Part shown: piece by piece, positions 1-12,470 of the stretch
Layout of the letters: each line of letters begins with the position of its first letter
Numbering within the stretch: position 1 is the first letter of the stretch
DNA from: Dendrobium chrysotoxum
Lineage: Eukaryota > Streptophyta > Magnoliopsida > Asparagales > Orchidaceae
Direction: 5' to 3'
DNA: 64,000 nt
NCBI GenBank assembly: GCA_019925795.1
Contig: CM034314.1
Span: forward strand, 38,557,774-38,621,773
Position numbers and translations under genes: made by a program
Notes under the pieces: generated by a model
The model's database searches: none
Told to the model about the DNA's origin: nothing
What the model saw: only the letters and a program-made list of their open reading frames with translations

Positions 1-1011
1 GATTTTAGAAGCTATAATATGAGAAAGAAGTTGTGTGAAGAAAAACTTAGAATTCCTTCCCTTATATAAGATTTTTAGCTGATCAAACATTACAATTAAG
101 GTTTATTTTAGACTATAAGAGGAATTTAAACCATTTGGATGATCAATCAAAAAAAGGTGGTCAAATTATACAGTACGATCAGTATCGTACTAGACAATCT
201 TCATTAAAGTGTTCATCACGAGGAGTTATCGATATGACCTTTGACTAAAAGGTTTGTACATTACGAATAGGTATTCATAGAGTATGATGGAATAATCATA
301 GAATGAACAGTTCAAGTTCTATATTCTAATCATATAGTACGACCTATAAATCATACGGTATAATTAATTTAATTATCTTACGATCGTACAGGATGATCTT
401 GACATCGTACAGTACGATTAGTTCAAAAACTAAGGTTTTATCAAGGATGATCTCTGGGATAATTGGATTTCATCTCATCCTATTATAAGGTACAATCACA
501 TCATACAGTATAACATGTATTATTAATTAATCTTTGATTTGATTGACTAATAATAGGGATTAATTTTAGTAGGTTTTGTAATACCATATTATAAGAAGGT
601 GTTCATATAGTAGGAATAGTACATAAATATGATTGGCAGCTATGGTTTTAGTTTTAAACATATCATCCAATATGATAATTGGGATCGTAGGTACAATCAG
701 TTCAAAAAATTTTAAAATTCATTTTCTCCCTCCCCTCTATATGTGTGCATGATCGCCAAATCATCATACGCCCTTACATGATATTGACTGAAGAAATATA
801 AGATTAAAGAAATGAATAATACAGACTATTTGAAAACATATCCTATCCCACCTAATATTAAGCCCTAAAAATTTTATTGAGTAGTGTATGATGTACCTAA
901 AATTGTTATTACAAAAAAAGATATATAATATAAATGCTAGGAGAAATATGAAGTCAATCAATAATATTTATTATCATCAAAATCAAAAGCACAGGATCCT
1001 ATATTGCTACA
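1..1011 (-). mobile_element. Chimeric Sirevirus LTR, family C, copy 1
   Basis: Read on the minus strand, the right part (about 270-1011) is the U3 half of a family C LTR and the left part (1 to about 260) is the region upstream of the 3' ORF, with a TATA-like box at about 61-69. The LTR's TATA, R, U5 and PBS are missing between the two. The same fusion occurs at 9018-10140. The junction lies at a degenerate copy of the CGTAC/GTACG palindrome near 240-285, a motif present in both parent regions. The 3' ORF itself would lie left of the window. The U3 end borders a degraded polypurine tract at about 1012-1028. Confidence 0.7.
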
Positions 1012-1316
1012 ATCTTCCTTATTTTGATGGTGGAAAACAATTTTTGTTGAATACCCAAGTTTTTTGAATTTTCTCCTGAGCTCCTACTGACTAAGTGAAA
1101 GACATTTTAAAAGTGGGGGAACAATCACGTAGTTTTTTTATTTGAAATACATAGTAGTAAATCCACATATGAATATAAATGCAAGAAAATAAAAAAAAAC
1201 TTGAACTAACAAATGAACATATACAACCAATAACACATACTCCACCATTTGACATCACCAAAAAAAAGAGTCAGCACACATAAAGTACAAGTAAAAAGTA
1301 GAAATCAAATACCACT
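1012..1316 (-). mobile_element. Family C internal remnant joining PPT to PBS
   Basis: Begins with a degraded polypurine tract and matches the 3' non-coding region seen at 7862-8160. It then jumps straight to a primer-binding-site remnant at about 1308-1316, directly before the next LTR. The gag, pol and 3' ORF of this copy have been deleted, leaving about 300 bp of internal sequence. It carries no coding capacity. Confidence 0.65.
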
Positions 1317-2580
1317 TAAAAGTTTAAGGAGGTTGTGAGACCTCAATGAACTAGCCCGAGGCGCACCAAGGGCGGGGGGGAGGGGGCTTTGAATTGGTCC
1401 TTTAAAAGTTTCTTTATCACAAGAAAATTCTTTTTGGATTTTTTTTTTGAAAAAACTTAAAGTGAATAATTTGATCACCTAATGCAAAAGCTAAAAAAAC
1501 TTAAAAACAATTATACCAATGGTGAGAATAATTAAATCAACACAATCTAACATCAACCACAGATTTTCAACCAAGCAATTATCAAGAAAATAAATTATAG
1601 AAATTAAAATACAAAAAGTAAAAATTAGAAAGAGCACACCAGAATTTTATAGTGGTTCGATTAACCTTAACCTATGTCCACTCCCCGGAGTCCTCCGCTC
1701 TAGGAATTGTACTAACACAAAGTGACTCTCCTTTTGCTCTCACAGTAAGGCAGAGAAGTTTTTATAGACTCGCTTTCACCAAACCTGATGTGGCGGAGTG
1801 CTGGAAGCTATTTCACCTTCCTCGATCATGGTAATGAACCTTGAATCATTTTTATCCCATCTAGAGAAGGAAGAGAACCTAGAATCCTTTTTCTCCATCA
1901 TGGAGATGGTAGAGAACTAGAATCCTTTCACAGGTAGAGAACCTTGAATCCTTTTTCTCCCTCCTAGAGAAGGCAAAGTACCTCGAGGACTTGACTTAGA
2001 AGCCTCTCTCCCAAGAGAGCCTTCATGGACTCACCAAGGCCACTGGAGAAGAAAGGGTGTAGCTAGCCTGGAGGAACAATGTGATTCCCTCACACTCTTT
2101 CTCCCTCATTCCCAACTTCACCTTCTTCCTCTCAAACCCTGGATCTCTCTCAAAAGCTTCTTTTTCAGAGTTCCTTCAGTAGTCACACAATCCTCTCTTA
2201 TTTTAAAGAGATTTTAAAAATATTGCTTAAGTATTGGGCTTCAAGAAACCCTAAAAATTCAAGTTGGTCGTCACTGTTCATATAGTACGATTGGAATTGT
2301 ACAGTATAATCAGTTCAAAAACTAGAACAGTCCAATATGATGTAAATAGTTATTCAGATGAACTTTTCAACATTTCAAATATATCGTACAGTATGATCCA
2401 AAGATCATCCAGTACGATCTATTTGCTTTCTCTCTATTCATACAGGATGATTGCTTGGATGAATGGAAATCATCTCTATAAATCATCCCATACTACAATC
2501 ATCATACAATATGGTTAGTTGATTTTAAGTTGGTGGTTTAGTATGACATAACAATCGTACAGTTTCATTATTTAAAAAAT
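1317..2580 (-). mobile_element. Sirevirus LTR, family C (truncated)
   Basis: Starts just after the PBS remnant with a mutated terminal dinucleotide (TA for TG). It has the usual order for these LTRs read from the U5 end: G-rich tract (about 1372-1387), the conserved U5 block near 1650-1690, the leader hairpin units (about 1800-1990), then decayed CGTAC-type palindromes from about 2280. The U3 end is missing; similarity fades near 2580. The short reading frames inside are not genes. Confidence 0.7.
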
Positions 2581-3421
2581 CATTGTTTCAACTTAGGGAG
2601 GCTTTCATGATGTGTTTCTTTGGTGATTGATTTTTTAACTTAGGGAGGCTTTCATGATCGAAACATTTATTAGGTTTGAAGCTCATATATTTGAAATTTA
2701 GTATATTTCGGGGTCATTTGGTTTGTCATTTAGTAAAACTGTAAAACCAACATTCATGTATATAATTTGCCTAATATCTTTAAAAATTCATAATAAATTC
2801 AATTTAACTCCAAAAATTACATAAAATATATATTAAAATATTAACAAAGAAAAATTAAAACCCCCTAAAATTTCATTAAAATAAAAATTAGTTTAAAAAT
2901 CTAGAAATTAATGTTTAATAAATAAAATTACCAAAATAATTTTAAGTAGTCGAAATCATCCCTAGAGGTCTTTTCTGACATTTGGGAAAACTTTTAAGAG
3001 ATTTGGAGTTGATTTGATACAAAAATAAGAAAATATATCTAATTAAATAATGAAATAAACCCATTAAATTATTAAACTTCTATAATTCATAACTAATGAT
3101 AGAAAACTTCAAATCGAGAAAACTCGAGGGCATTGTTCTCATCTATGGGTGCTGTATTTATAAAAAAATAAAAAAACATTAGAATTCATTATAAATTAAA
3201 AAAAATAATAATATTTTGGTCAAACCTAATACATAAAATGCGCCTAACTTATAAACTCAGACGAATTGGACTCATCTCTGATTCTAGAATTTATTAAAAA
3301 TGTAAAAATTCTAGAAAGTAATGTAAATAAAAAAGTTATTAAATGGACCCTATGTTAATTGTAATAAAACATTCATTAATTATGAAAAATCAATAAATCA
3401 TTAAAATTTTAATAATCACTC
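2581..3421. other. AT-rich stretch without recognisable gene
   Basis: No coding similarity or known element was recognised. It holds a 22-bp direct repeat at 2590-2611 and 2637-2658 (AACTTAGGGAGGCTTTCATG plus AT). The rest is long A/T-rich sequence that is probably old transposon debris. Confidence 0.5.
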
Positions 3422-3435
3422 ATCCATTGAAATTA

Positions 3436-4406
3436 GGGATATGTATGCTAGAGCTATTACTTGTGTTCAAACACAAGGTAGTTTAAAAAAGTATTTTCTA
3501 ATTCCAGTTGGATTATATCATGGATTAGCCTTAAGCCTATATCTTTTTGCTTTAGTCAAGGATGTTCTTACTATAGATTTGCAACAGGATGTTCCCTGGT
3601 GTATGCTTTTTGTTGACGATATTCTTCTTGTTGATAAGATTAAAGAGGGGGTTGAAGGTAAACTTGAATTATGGAGGTAAACCATAGAGTCTAAAGGTTT
3701 TGATTTGAGTAGATCTAAAATCAAATAGATGGAGTCTTATTTTAGTAGTAATAGATCTAGTGCGGGGTTCATAACTTTGAGCAATCAAGTCATTAATAAG
3801 AGTACACATTTTAGACATCTTAGCTCTATTGTTCAGAGTGATGGTGAAATAGATGGGGGATATTATTAGTAGAATTCAAGTTAGATGGATGAAGTGGAGG
3901 AATGCATTGGTCCTATTTTGTAATAGAAAAGTACCACTCAAACTTAAGGGAAAATTCTATAAGATGGTGGTTAGACATGCAATGCTTTATGGCACAGAAT
4001 GTTGGCCATTAAAAGAGAAGCGTAATGTTAAGTTAAGTGTTATAGAGATGAGGATGCTCAGGTGGATGAGTGGCTTTACTCTTAGAGACAAGATACCAAA
4101 TGAGCACATACTTAAAAAGGTTAGAGTAGCTCCAATGAAAAATAAGATTAGAGAGAGTCGCCTTAGATGGTTTGGTCACATAAAATGGTGGCCTTCTGAT
4201 GACCTGGTTAGGAGAGTAGATATATTAGATTTAACCTATGTTAAGAAATGTAGAGGTAGACGTGAGAAAAACTTGGTTAGAAAATATTAGAAATGACTTT
4301 TCTTTATTAGATCTAAATAAGAATATGACACACAATGGAGAAAAAGGATTCATGTTGCCAACCCCACGTAGCGAGATAAAGGCTTGATGTCATTGTTGTT
4401 GTATTA
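3436..4406 (+). mobile_element. RTE-clade LINE, 5'-truncated
   Basis: A short LINE fragment flanked by a 14-bp target duplication, ATCCATTGAAATTA, at 3422-3435 and 4407-4420. It encodes the end of the reverse transcriptase and the C-terminal region typical of plant RTE elements, and ends in a TTG-type simple repeat (about 4391-4402) instead of poly(A), as RTE elements do. The exact target duplication shows that the 5' end was truncated at insertion. The element separates an unassigned AT-rich stretch from the family C gag remnant. Confidence 0.88.
3441..4330 (+). pseudogene. RTE reverse transcriptase C-terminal fragment
   Basis: Frame 1 (3441-3680) contains the RT catalytic block with FVDD where FADD is usual, followed by ILLVD. 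The reading continues past a stop at 3681 to about 3850. It then shifts frame to 3853-4290, which contains the YGTECW, MLRWMSG and RLRWFGH blocks known from plant RTE C-termini. A further shift near 4290 gives the last residues. At least one stop and two frameshifts make it non-functional. In intact elements the RT copies the LINE RNA at a nicked chromosomal target. Confidence 0.85.
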
Positions 4407-4619
4407 ATCCATTGAAATTAAATCAATAATCAACATTAAATAAAAAACTAACAATCATATTAATGAAGTTTTTTATGCTGGACTACCTCAAGCTGTAGGG
4501 TGATGTATCCTATAAGGTCTTTGTCCTTGTGCCCATTGTGACAATGCCACCAATTAATTTTATAGAATAAAAATATTAAAATTATAAACTTAATTAATTT
4601 TTAATTAATTAAATCAAAT

Positions 4620-5970
4620 TTAAAAGTTTAAGGAATTATGAGCTTGATTTAAATCAATATGCTTCTTATTTAATACATCAAATTCATCAAGTAAAGTGAG
4701 GTGCTCCTTATCTAAAGAAATGTATTCAACCCTAAGACTATCATGCTTTTTTTTTAAATAGAAAAATATGAGTTTAAACTAGCATACAACTCCTTTGGTT
4801 TCCTATATGAGTCATGAATTTTTTGAGAAATAATAAATAGCTCATTATAGGATAGTTGACAAACCTTATCTTAATCAGAAAGATCAAGATTATTATTAGC
4901 CATAAGATATAAGTTTGTTACCTCCTCTGCTACATGTTCTAATTATTTTGAGGAGTCATCCCAAAAATCATTTTGTATCTAATACTTCCCCTTTTTTAAA
5001 TTGGCCTTCTCCCCACCCTTCTCCTTGGTAGGGTGAGTATTTAGATTTGGGCAATCTATTCTCAAGTGCCCAGTTTCCTGTATTCAAAGCAAATAGTATT
5101 AGATGATGCTTTAAAATTTCTATTTGGTTTACCTATGGTCTACTATTGAAGATGCTTTTTCTTTCTCTTTAGAAAGCTTTTGAATTGCCAAGTCATCAGT
5201 GTTATTTCATCATCTTCCTCAGCTGTAGAACTATCACATTCAAATTCATTAGCTTTTAGTGCCACTACTTTCCCATCTTCTTATCACTTGCATCAAGCAA
5301 CTTTTGACTCATGCTTTACTCGAAGGCAATGAGTGAGCCAAGTAAATTATTAATAAAATAGATACTCAAATCCTTAGATTTATAAATAAAAGTTACTTTA
5401 GCATTATAACTACTAGGAAGGGAATGCAGAATTTCATTGACCTTTTCAGAATTTGATAGCTTTTAACCTAAAGCATGCAGGGATGCCACTATCTTCGTAA
5501 ACCTAATGTATAGTTTTTATGTACTCTCATTATATTTCATGTGAATAAGTATATAGTCATGTAATGAAATGTTTAATTTAGATTGCTTAACTTCCTTAAT
5601 ACCATTATAGGTGACGTATTACTTATCCCAAATTTCTTTCTCAGTAGTACATGTAGAGACTCTCATATATTCTTTAGATTTCAGTGCATAGAAAAAAATA
5701 GTTTAAATATTTTGCATTTAGTTGAACTAAGCCTCTATCCTCAATACTCCATTCAGTGAAAGGTATATCAATTTTTACTCCATTAACTATACATTAATGT
5801 ACAAAATAATTAGTTTGTATCAAATACCACATGTGAATATTAATTGATTGCAGAAAGGTAGATATGTGGATTTTCCAGAAAATAAATAGAATATTGTCAA
5901 AAAGTGGTAGACAAGTTATTGAATAACCCTCAGGTGTGTTTCTATTTCTAAAGTATGCCATGGATTAATT
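4620..5970 (-). pseudogene. gag: Sirevirus gag remnant, family C
   Basis: Reading leftwards from about 5960, the sequence matches the gag of element A (21449-20289) block by block: N-terminal capsid-like part, the region around a degraded CCHC knuckle (about 5050-5110), and the start of the C-terminal coiled coil (about 4620-4900). Stops and frameshifts occur throughout. Gag packages element RNA and forms virus-like particles. It lies just inside the LTR at 6021-7861 with the PBS between, so that LTR is its 5' LTR. The pol part is absent; unassigned sequence and the LINE follow. Confidence 0.7.
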
Positions 5971-6010
5971 TTCTCAAGGTTTTCTTAAACTCTACTTTTA
6001 TGGCCTACCC

Positions 6011-6020
6011 TGATACCAAT
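6011..6020 (-). promoter_or_regulatory. Primer binding site remnant, family C
   Basis: The minus strand reads TGGTATCA, the start of the initiator-Met tRNA complement, directly next to the LTR that starts at 6021. Confidence 0.75.
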
Positions 6021-7861
6021 TGAAAGTTTAAGGGAGGGTGTTAAACCTCGTTGAACTATCGAAGATGCACATAGAGGGGGGAGGGGGTGAATTGTTGCTT
6101 TTAAAAAAAATTTCATTTTTCAAAAATACTTTTGAAAATTTAATTACCAAATTTAGATTTCAAAATTAAAATAGATATCAAGTAATATAAAGGCTAATCA
6201 ATATAAAAAGTTTTTATGTTTTAATTTAATAAAAAACCACAAGATATAAATATAATTTTTTTGTTTTTCTCTTATGAAATAAGTCAAAACCAATCATAAT
6301 GTTCAAAAAAGACATTTGTAAGAAAATAAATTACAGGAATTATAAAGTGCAAAAATTAAAATGTGTAACAAAAATAGGAACGAACACACCATATTTTATA
6401 GTGGTTCGGTGAAACATTGACATATGTCCACTCCCTGGAGTCCTCCTCTCTAGGTATTGCACTAAACCTTTAGTGTCTCCCATTTATCCCCAATATCAAG
6501 CCATAGAATCCCTTACAATTATCACTTCCACTAACCCGATGTGGCGGAGAATCAGAAGCTCTTTTCACCCTCCAGGTGAAGGTAGCGAACCTATAATCTT
6601 TTTCAACCTCTTGGTGAAGGTAGAGTACCTTGCAATCTTTTTTCACCCTCCCGATGAAGGAAGGGAATTCAATAATCTTTAGCCTTGAAGTCTTTCTACA
6701 CATAGCAATCGAAAGAAATTAGCAAATCCATTGGAGGAATCAAGGTGCATGCTTGCTTGGAATAATCATGTGGAATCCCCTCACACTCCTCACTCTCACA
6801 AAACCTCACCTTCTCCTTATCCAATGCATTAAGACCTCTCACAAAGCTCCCTCCCAAATAAAAGATTATTAAGAATCATATATGATAGATTTTACACAAG
6901 GCTTCAAAAAAACCTAAAATTTTAATTTTGTTGCTTTTGTCTGTGTAGTACAATCAATGATCATATAGTACAATTAGTTTTAGAAACAATAGTTCATCCA
7001 GTATGATGGAACAGTCATAGAACAAACTCTCCAAGTTTTGTATACCGATCATATAATATGATATAGAGATTGTATGGTACGATTAGTTTAATTGTCTTAA
7101 TCATATAGGATGATATTGACATCATATGGTATGATTACTTCAAAAACAATGGTTTCATCGAGGATGATCTTCAAAATGATTGGATTTAATCTCGGCTAAT
7201 CATACAATACTATCAACATCATACAATATGATCTACCTTATCAATTAAACCTTAATTTGATTGACCAATCACAGGGATTATTTTAAGTAAGATTTTTAAA
7301 TATTGTACTATATGAAGGTGTTCACACAGTATGAATAATACAAAATCAAAAATTAAAAATACTTACTTAAATTTTATTAAGTACTAGTGTTTCTATTTTA
7401 AACAGATCATCTAGTATGATATGGATCATACTGTATGATTAGCTTAAAAATATTAATTATAGTATTAGCCATTATCAATAATTTTATAAATAATTGATCA
7501 TACAATATAATCGAAATCATAGAGTTTGATTGGGATCATATGGTATGATTTGTTTAAAAAATTCTAAAATTTATTTTCTCACTCAGCACTGTGTGGTGCA
7601 CAGTCACCCAATCAACATATACCCTTACAAGGCATTAACTCATGAAAAATAAAATTAAAGAAATGAAAAATACTGACTCTTTCAAAATAGATCCTATTAA
7701 ACCCAGTCTTTCGCCCTAAAAATTCTTAAGAGGCACATGATGTACCTGAAATTTTTAGTACACACAAAAGTAGATATATAATATAAATGCTAGGAGAAAT
7801 ATGAAGTGAATCAATAATATTTGTTATCATAAAAATCAAAAGCTTGGGATCCCAGATTACA
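6021..7861 (-). mobile_element. Sirevirus LTR, family C
   Basis: A 1.84-kb LTR starting TGAAAG beside the PBS and ending in CA at the 3'-region side. Read from its U5 end it has a G-rich tract (about 6077-6090), the conserved U5 block (about 6390-6460), hairpin leader units (about 6560-6680), and a U3 with many degenerate palindromes in which CG is mostly TG or CA. It separates gag (left) from a 3'-ORF remnant (right), so it served either two elements in tandem or one rearranged array. Confidence 0.82.
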
Positions 7862-8210
7862 AAAATGATGATGATAAACATTTTTGGTTAAATTATCAAG
7901 TTTTTTGTATCTTCTCCTAAGCTCCCCAAGACTAAGTGAAAAATAGTTTAAAAGCAGGGGAATAATCACAAAGTTTTTTTTTTATTTTTTGTTGTATATA
8001 CATAGTAATAAAGCCACACAGGAACACAAATACAAGAAAAATAAAAACTTGAACTAACAGATGAACATATTCAACCAATAACACATAGTTCCTCTTTTGA
8101 CATCACTAAAATGGAGAGACAACACAATAAAAAGTACAAGCATAAAAGTAGAAAGCAAATAAAAAGAAATTATAAGCACATACTCCAAACGAACACATTG
8201 CCTAAAAGCA
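7862..8210 (-). mobile_element. Family C 3' non-coding region
   Basis: Corresponds to the stretch between 3' ORF and PPT of element A (14452-14788). The polypurine tract next to the LTR is badly decayed. No gene is present. Confidence 0.6.
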
Positions 8211-8960
8211 TGAGGGGCCTTGATCAGGTGGTAGTGGTGGTGGTGGCTAAATGTATTTAAGAATAGACATAAACTTCTCACCAACCAAGTCGTATTAAGG
8301 TTCTATTATTACTGCTGCTAAATGTGAGTATGAAGACGTACCTCCAACTGATCAAATCACTGAATTAATGTGTCATAGTAACAAGGCTCGTATATAGGTG
8401 AAGAAACTATTGCTGGTGCTAGAGCAGGATATAGTGATGGTGGAGGTGCTGCTCCCCCTTCCTCATTAAAATCTAGCTCCTCTGCTAGCTTATCTCCCTA
8501 GTGCTGATAAAAAAAAACTTTAAATGAGCTATAGGTATAAAACATGGGAAAGTGGTTGGTAGTGCCTGGGTAAACAAGTTGATATTTTTGATCAAGGATA
8601 TAAGTTACAAGATGTCCTAAGGTAATGTTTTGCTTTCGTTGGGTGGAAGGTTAATGAATAGTGATGAGATTCTAAGAAATAACAGATAATTATAAGAGCT
8701 TCATTAAAGGTGTTTCTAACATATTGAAATATGTAACCAAGGATAAGAGTGGAGTAATATTAACCCTATCCCAAGCCTTAGGAAGGATTGATGTTCTAAG
8801 GATGTGATGGATGACTCAGGCATTTTTGTTTAAGGATTGAACTAAAGGTTGGCGTTGATTTAAAGGTTTATCCCTATTAGTGAGATTAGTTGTAGACTAA
8901 TCATAGTCACCCCTTGATGAGAGTAAGTGGTGTTTCGGCCCTTTAGTGATAGGTGCACAT
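8211..8960 (-). pseudogene. Decayed 3' ORF, family C
   Basis: On the minus strand this matches the extra 3' ORF of element A, most clearly at 8760-8870 against 15370-15460. The downstream part around 8440-8480 keeps an acidic and alanine-rich stretch. It is full of stops. It lies between a chimeric promoter/LTR (8961-10140) and the 3' non-coding region, which is the same relative position as in elements A and B. The function of this ORF is unknown. Confidence 0.65.
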
Positions 8961-10140
8961 ATTAGGCTAGGTCCTTTTTAGTTATTTATATAGGTCATAG
9001 GAATCTAAATAAAGGGATTTTAGAAGCTATAATATGAGAAAGAAGTTGTGTGAAGTAAACCTTTGAATTCCTTCTCTTATATAAGATTTTTAGTCAATTG
9101 TACAACACAATCAAGGGTCATACTAAATGATCAGAGGAATTCAATTCATCTAGATGATTTGTCAGAATAAGTGATCAGATCGTACAGTATGATTAGTATC
9201 ATACTGGACAATCTTCATTAAAATGTTCTTCTTGAGGAGTCATCATTGTAACCATTGACTAAAAGGTTTGTATAATATGAAAAGGTGTTCGTACAATATG
9301 ATGAAATAGTGGTAAAATGAACTATTCAAGTTCTATTTATAGATTGTACAGTATAATCTATAGATTATATAGTATAATTAGTTCAACTGTCTTACGATCA
9401 TACAGGATGATCTTGACATCATATAATAAGATTCATTCATAAACCAAGGTTTCATCCAGGATGATCTATAGGATGATTGGATTTTATCTCAGCCTATCAT
9501 ATAGTATGATTAACATCATACAGAATTATTTACCTTATTAATTAAATCTCATTTTGATTGACTAATCATGGGGATTAATTTAAGTTTTCAAATATCATAC
9601 TGTATGAAGGTGTTCATAATTATAATAGTACAAAAATAAAAAGTAAAAAAAATTACATAAATTTGATTGGCAGCTATAGTTTCTATTTTACAAAGATCAA
9701 CCAGTATAATATAGATCATACTATATGATTAGGTTAAAAGATTTAATTATAATATTATTCATTATTAATAATTTTATGAATAATTTATCATACACTATCA
9801 TCAAAATTGTATGGTACGATTAGTTCAAAAAATTTTAAAATTCATTTTCTCACTCACCAATGTGTGTGTGCATGATCGCCAAATTATCCTACACCCTTAC
9901 ATGGCATTGTCTCAAGAAATATAAAATTAAAGAAATAAAAAATACAAGCTCTTTGAAAATATATCCTATTCTACCCAATCTTAAGCCCAAAAAATTCTTG
10001 AGCGATGTATGATGTACCTAAACTTGTTAGCATATAAGAAAAGAAGATGTATAATATAACTGTTAGGAGAAATATGATGTCAATTAATAATATTTCTTAT
10101 CATCAAAATCTTAAGCTCAAGATCCCAAATAGCAATAACA
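8961..10140 (-). mobile_element. Chimeric Sirevirus LTR, family C, copy 2
   Basis: Read on the minus strand, 10140 to about 9285 is LTR U3. From about 9280 to 8961 it is the upstream region of the 3' ORF, with a TATATAAG-type box at about 9080-9090. The R-U5-PBS-gag-pol part is missing between them. It shares the same junction and much of its sequence with 1-1011. The terminal bases read TGTTATTG on the minus strand, a normal U3 start. The flank at 10141 is gypsy LTR, which this element probably entered. Confidence 0.72.
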
Positions 10141-10497
10141 TTAATTTAAAATCATTAATAAAATTCTTAGACATTATAACTTGGTGCACTTAGATGGTTT
10201 GCTAGGACAATCAAATCTAGCCTAGGCTAGAGCGATGGTACGATTTGTTTGCTAGGTGCACTACTTTGAGATACCTTATGTATGTTTGTTTATTTTTGGT
10301 AATCTTTATGTCACACATTTTAAATTTTTGTTGGTGCACTTAGGCTCTTTAGGGATTGCATTAGAAGCATCAGGTTGTTACACAACAGCTTTACACTTTA
10401 TATACTTTTACATGCTTTTATATTATCTTTAAATTCCTATATGAGCTAAAGTGGAATATTCTTAGGAATGATGTACACATGTACAAGTCATTATAAG

Positions 10498-10499
<2 letters not shown>

Positions 10500-10560
<61 letters not shown>
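10500..10560. repeat. (TA)n microsatellite
   Basis: About 30 uninterrupted TA units inside the gypsy LTR. The matching place in the other LTR copy (about 60752) has only a few TA units, so the array expanded after the copies separated. Confidence 0.95.
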
Positions 10561-10563
<3 letters not shown>

Positions 10564-10711
10564 AGTTGTATAATGTCTTGAATTTTAAAGGATTTAAATA
10601 CAGTTACTTATATAAACGGGGCACCAAAAGGTGGCATTCTTTCCTTTGGAGGATAGTCTCTTTTGGAATTACAAAGAATACCTTGAGCTTTAAGATAATA
10701 AGAAAGTATAT

Positions 10712-10715
<4 letters not shown>

Positions 10716-10757
<42 letters not shown>
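10716..10757. repeat. (TA)n microsatellite
   Basis: About 21 TA units, the second such array in the same gypsy LTR. Confidence 0.95.
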
Positions 10758-10763
<6 letters not shown>

Positions 10764-11008
10764 TCTAAGTTTGTTAAAGTGGAGCTTAGCCACCTTTCTT
10801 TTTTTTAGTGTTTGATTTTGTTACAAAGTATCAAATCAATGAATAAATAAATTACTTTTTATATTCAATCTTTTATTAATTATATTGCTTCATACATTGC
10901 ATTCATATCGGTGGTAGTTTTCACTAGTAGGTAGAAATTATTTTAGGTTACTTTTAGTGTATTTGTTCGAACTTTATATGAACATGTACACTAGTTCTAG
11001 GATAATAT

Positions 11009-11879
11009 TGTTGCAACTCGAGCTCATGAGTTTATGTTTTTTGATGATAACAAATATTGTGGCTCATATCTTTATGTCTACTTGTATTTGTAAAGTATAT
11101 TTGTTTGTGTGTGTACTAACATTTCAGGAATACCATGCACCATCCAACGAAGATTCAAGGCTCAAGATTGGGTTGAATAGGTTATGCTGTAAAGATTTTT
11201 GTAATATTCATTAATATATTTTTTGATTTCTTGAGTCAAGTCCTATAAGGGTGTATGCTAGCTTGGTGACCATGCACACACACACACACTCAAGGGGAGT
11301 GCGATTGAGTCAAATCTAGAAGTTTAAATTTTGAACTAATCGTACTATATAATTTATATTATACTATACGATCGGCTCATCTAAATGATTAACTTTGATA
11401 ATTCATGTATTTTGAACTAACCGTACTATACGATTCATATCGTACAGGATGATCTATAGAAATCAAGAAACTCAATCGTCAATCACAATTTAAGCAATAT
11501 TCTAAATTTCATTTTTTGTTCTAATTATACCATACAATGTGCATCATACTGTACAACCTATAACAATCATGCCTAAATTAATCTTGTGATTAGGGGAGTA
11601 ATTATGGTTAATTTGTTTAATCAGATAGTACAGGATGATCGTAGATAATTGTAATATATGACCCAAATCTATCATGACATGATAATTAATCATCGCATAT
11701 CATATAAGATGAAATACCATAATTATTTATCTAATCATTCTGGATGATTCCCAATATCGTATTAGATGATCAGTAAAAATTTGAACTGATCGTACTGTAC
11801 TATATTATGATCGTATAGTACTATCAGGTTAAATTTTACACATCATACTAGGTGATCCTGAGATCATACAGGATGATCT
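11009..11879 (+). mobile_element. Element D 5' LTR, part 1 (U3)
   Basis: Starts TGTTGCAAC and matches 27849-28760. It includes a short CA run (about 11276-11290) and many degenerate palindromes. It is broken at 11879 by the family B LTR; the last five bases, GATCT, are that insertion's target duplication. Confidence 0.85.
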
Positions 11880-12470
11880 TGAAAGTGCGAATAGGTTGTT
11901 AGTCTTATTAATTATGTCCCTATGCTAACCAAGAGGGGGGGTGAATTGGTAATTTTAAAAATTCTCTTAGATATTTTGAAAACTTGTTTATAAATAAAAC
12001 CTTTATATATCATATAGTACTATTAACTTCGTACAGTATGAATAGTTATAAAAATTTTCTTTTTCAACCACAAAAAATAAAGTGCAATGTAGAAAAATAA
12101 AAATGCAGCAAAGAAAAATAGAACAGAGAACACCAGATTTATAGTGGTTTGGTCAAACACGACCTACGTCCACTCCCTAGAGACTCCTTCTCTAGGTAAT
12201 GCACTAAACCAAAGTGACTCTCTTTTTGCCCCCACAGCAAGGCGGAGAAGCCATTACAAAACTCTCTTCCACCAAACCTCGGTGCAGCAAAGAACCATCA
12301 TCCTTTTTTACCCTCCTGGTGAAGGTAGAGAACCCACTCATCCTTTCACACCCTCTAGGTGTCGGCAGAGAACCAAGCATCCTTTTTCACCCTTCTGGTG
12401 ATAGAAAAGAATCGAAACTTCTTCAAAGATCTTCTCTCAAGAGTCTTCAAAGAGATAGGGAAGAGACTTG

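Larger units (their letters stand above)
10141..11008 (-). mobile_element. Gypsy LTR (minus), part 1
   Basis: Inverted match to 60290-60918 plus 63421-63600, the 3' LTR of the plus-strand gypsy element near the window end. It contains two long TA microsatellites. It stops abruptly at 11008, where Sirevirus D is inserted, and resumes at 29612. The left end is lost against the family C element. Assignment to gypsy rests on the 60-kb copy, which follows gypsy integrase-like sequence. Confidence 0.75.

Noticed and set aside
2264..2518. 84-codon plus frame with many Ser/Ile/Tyr
   Set aside because: It reads through the palindrome repeats of a truncated C LTR; composition only reflects the repeats.
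10608..10793. 61-codon frame with isoleucine-tyrosine repeats
   Set aside because: It is the translation of the TA microsatellite.
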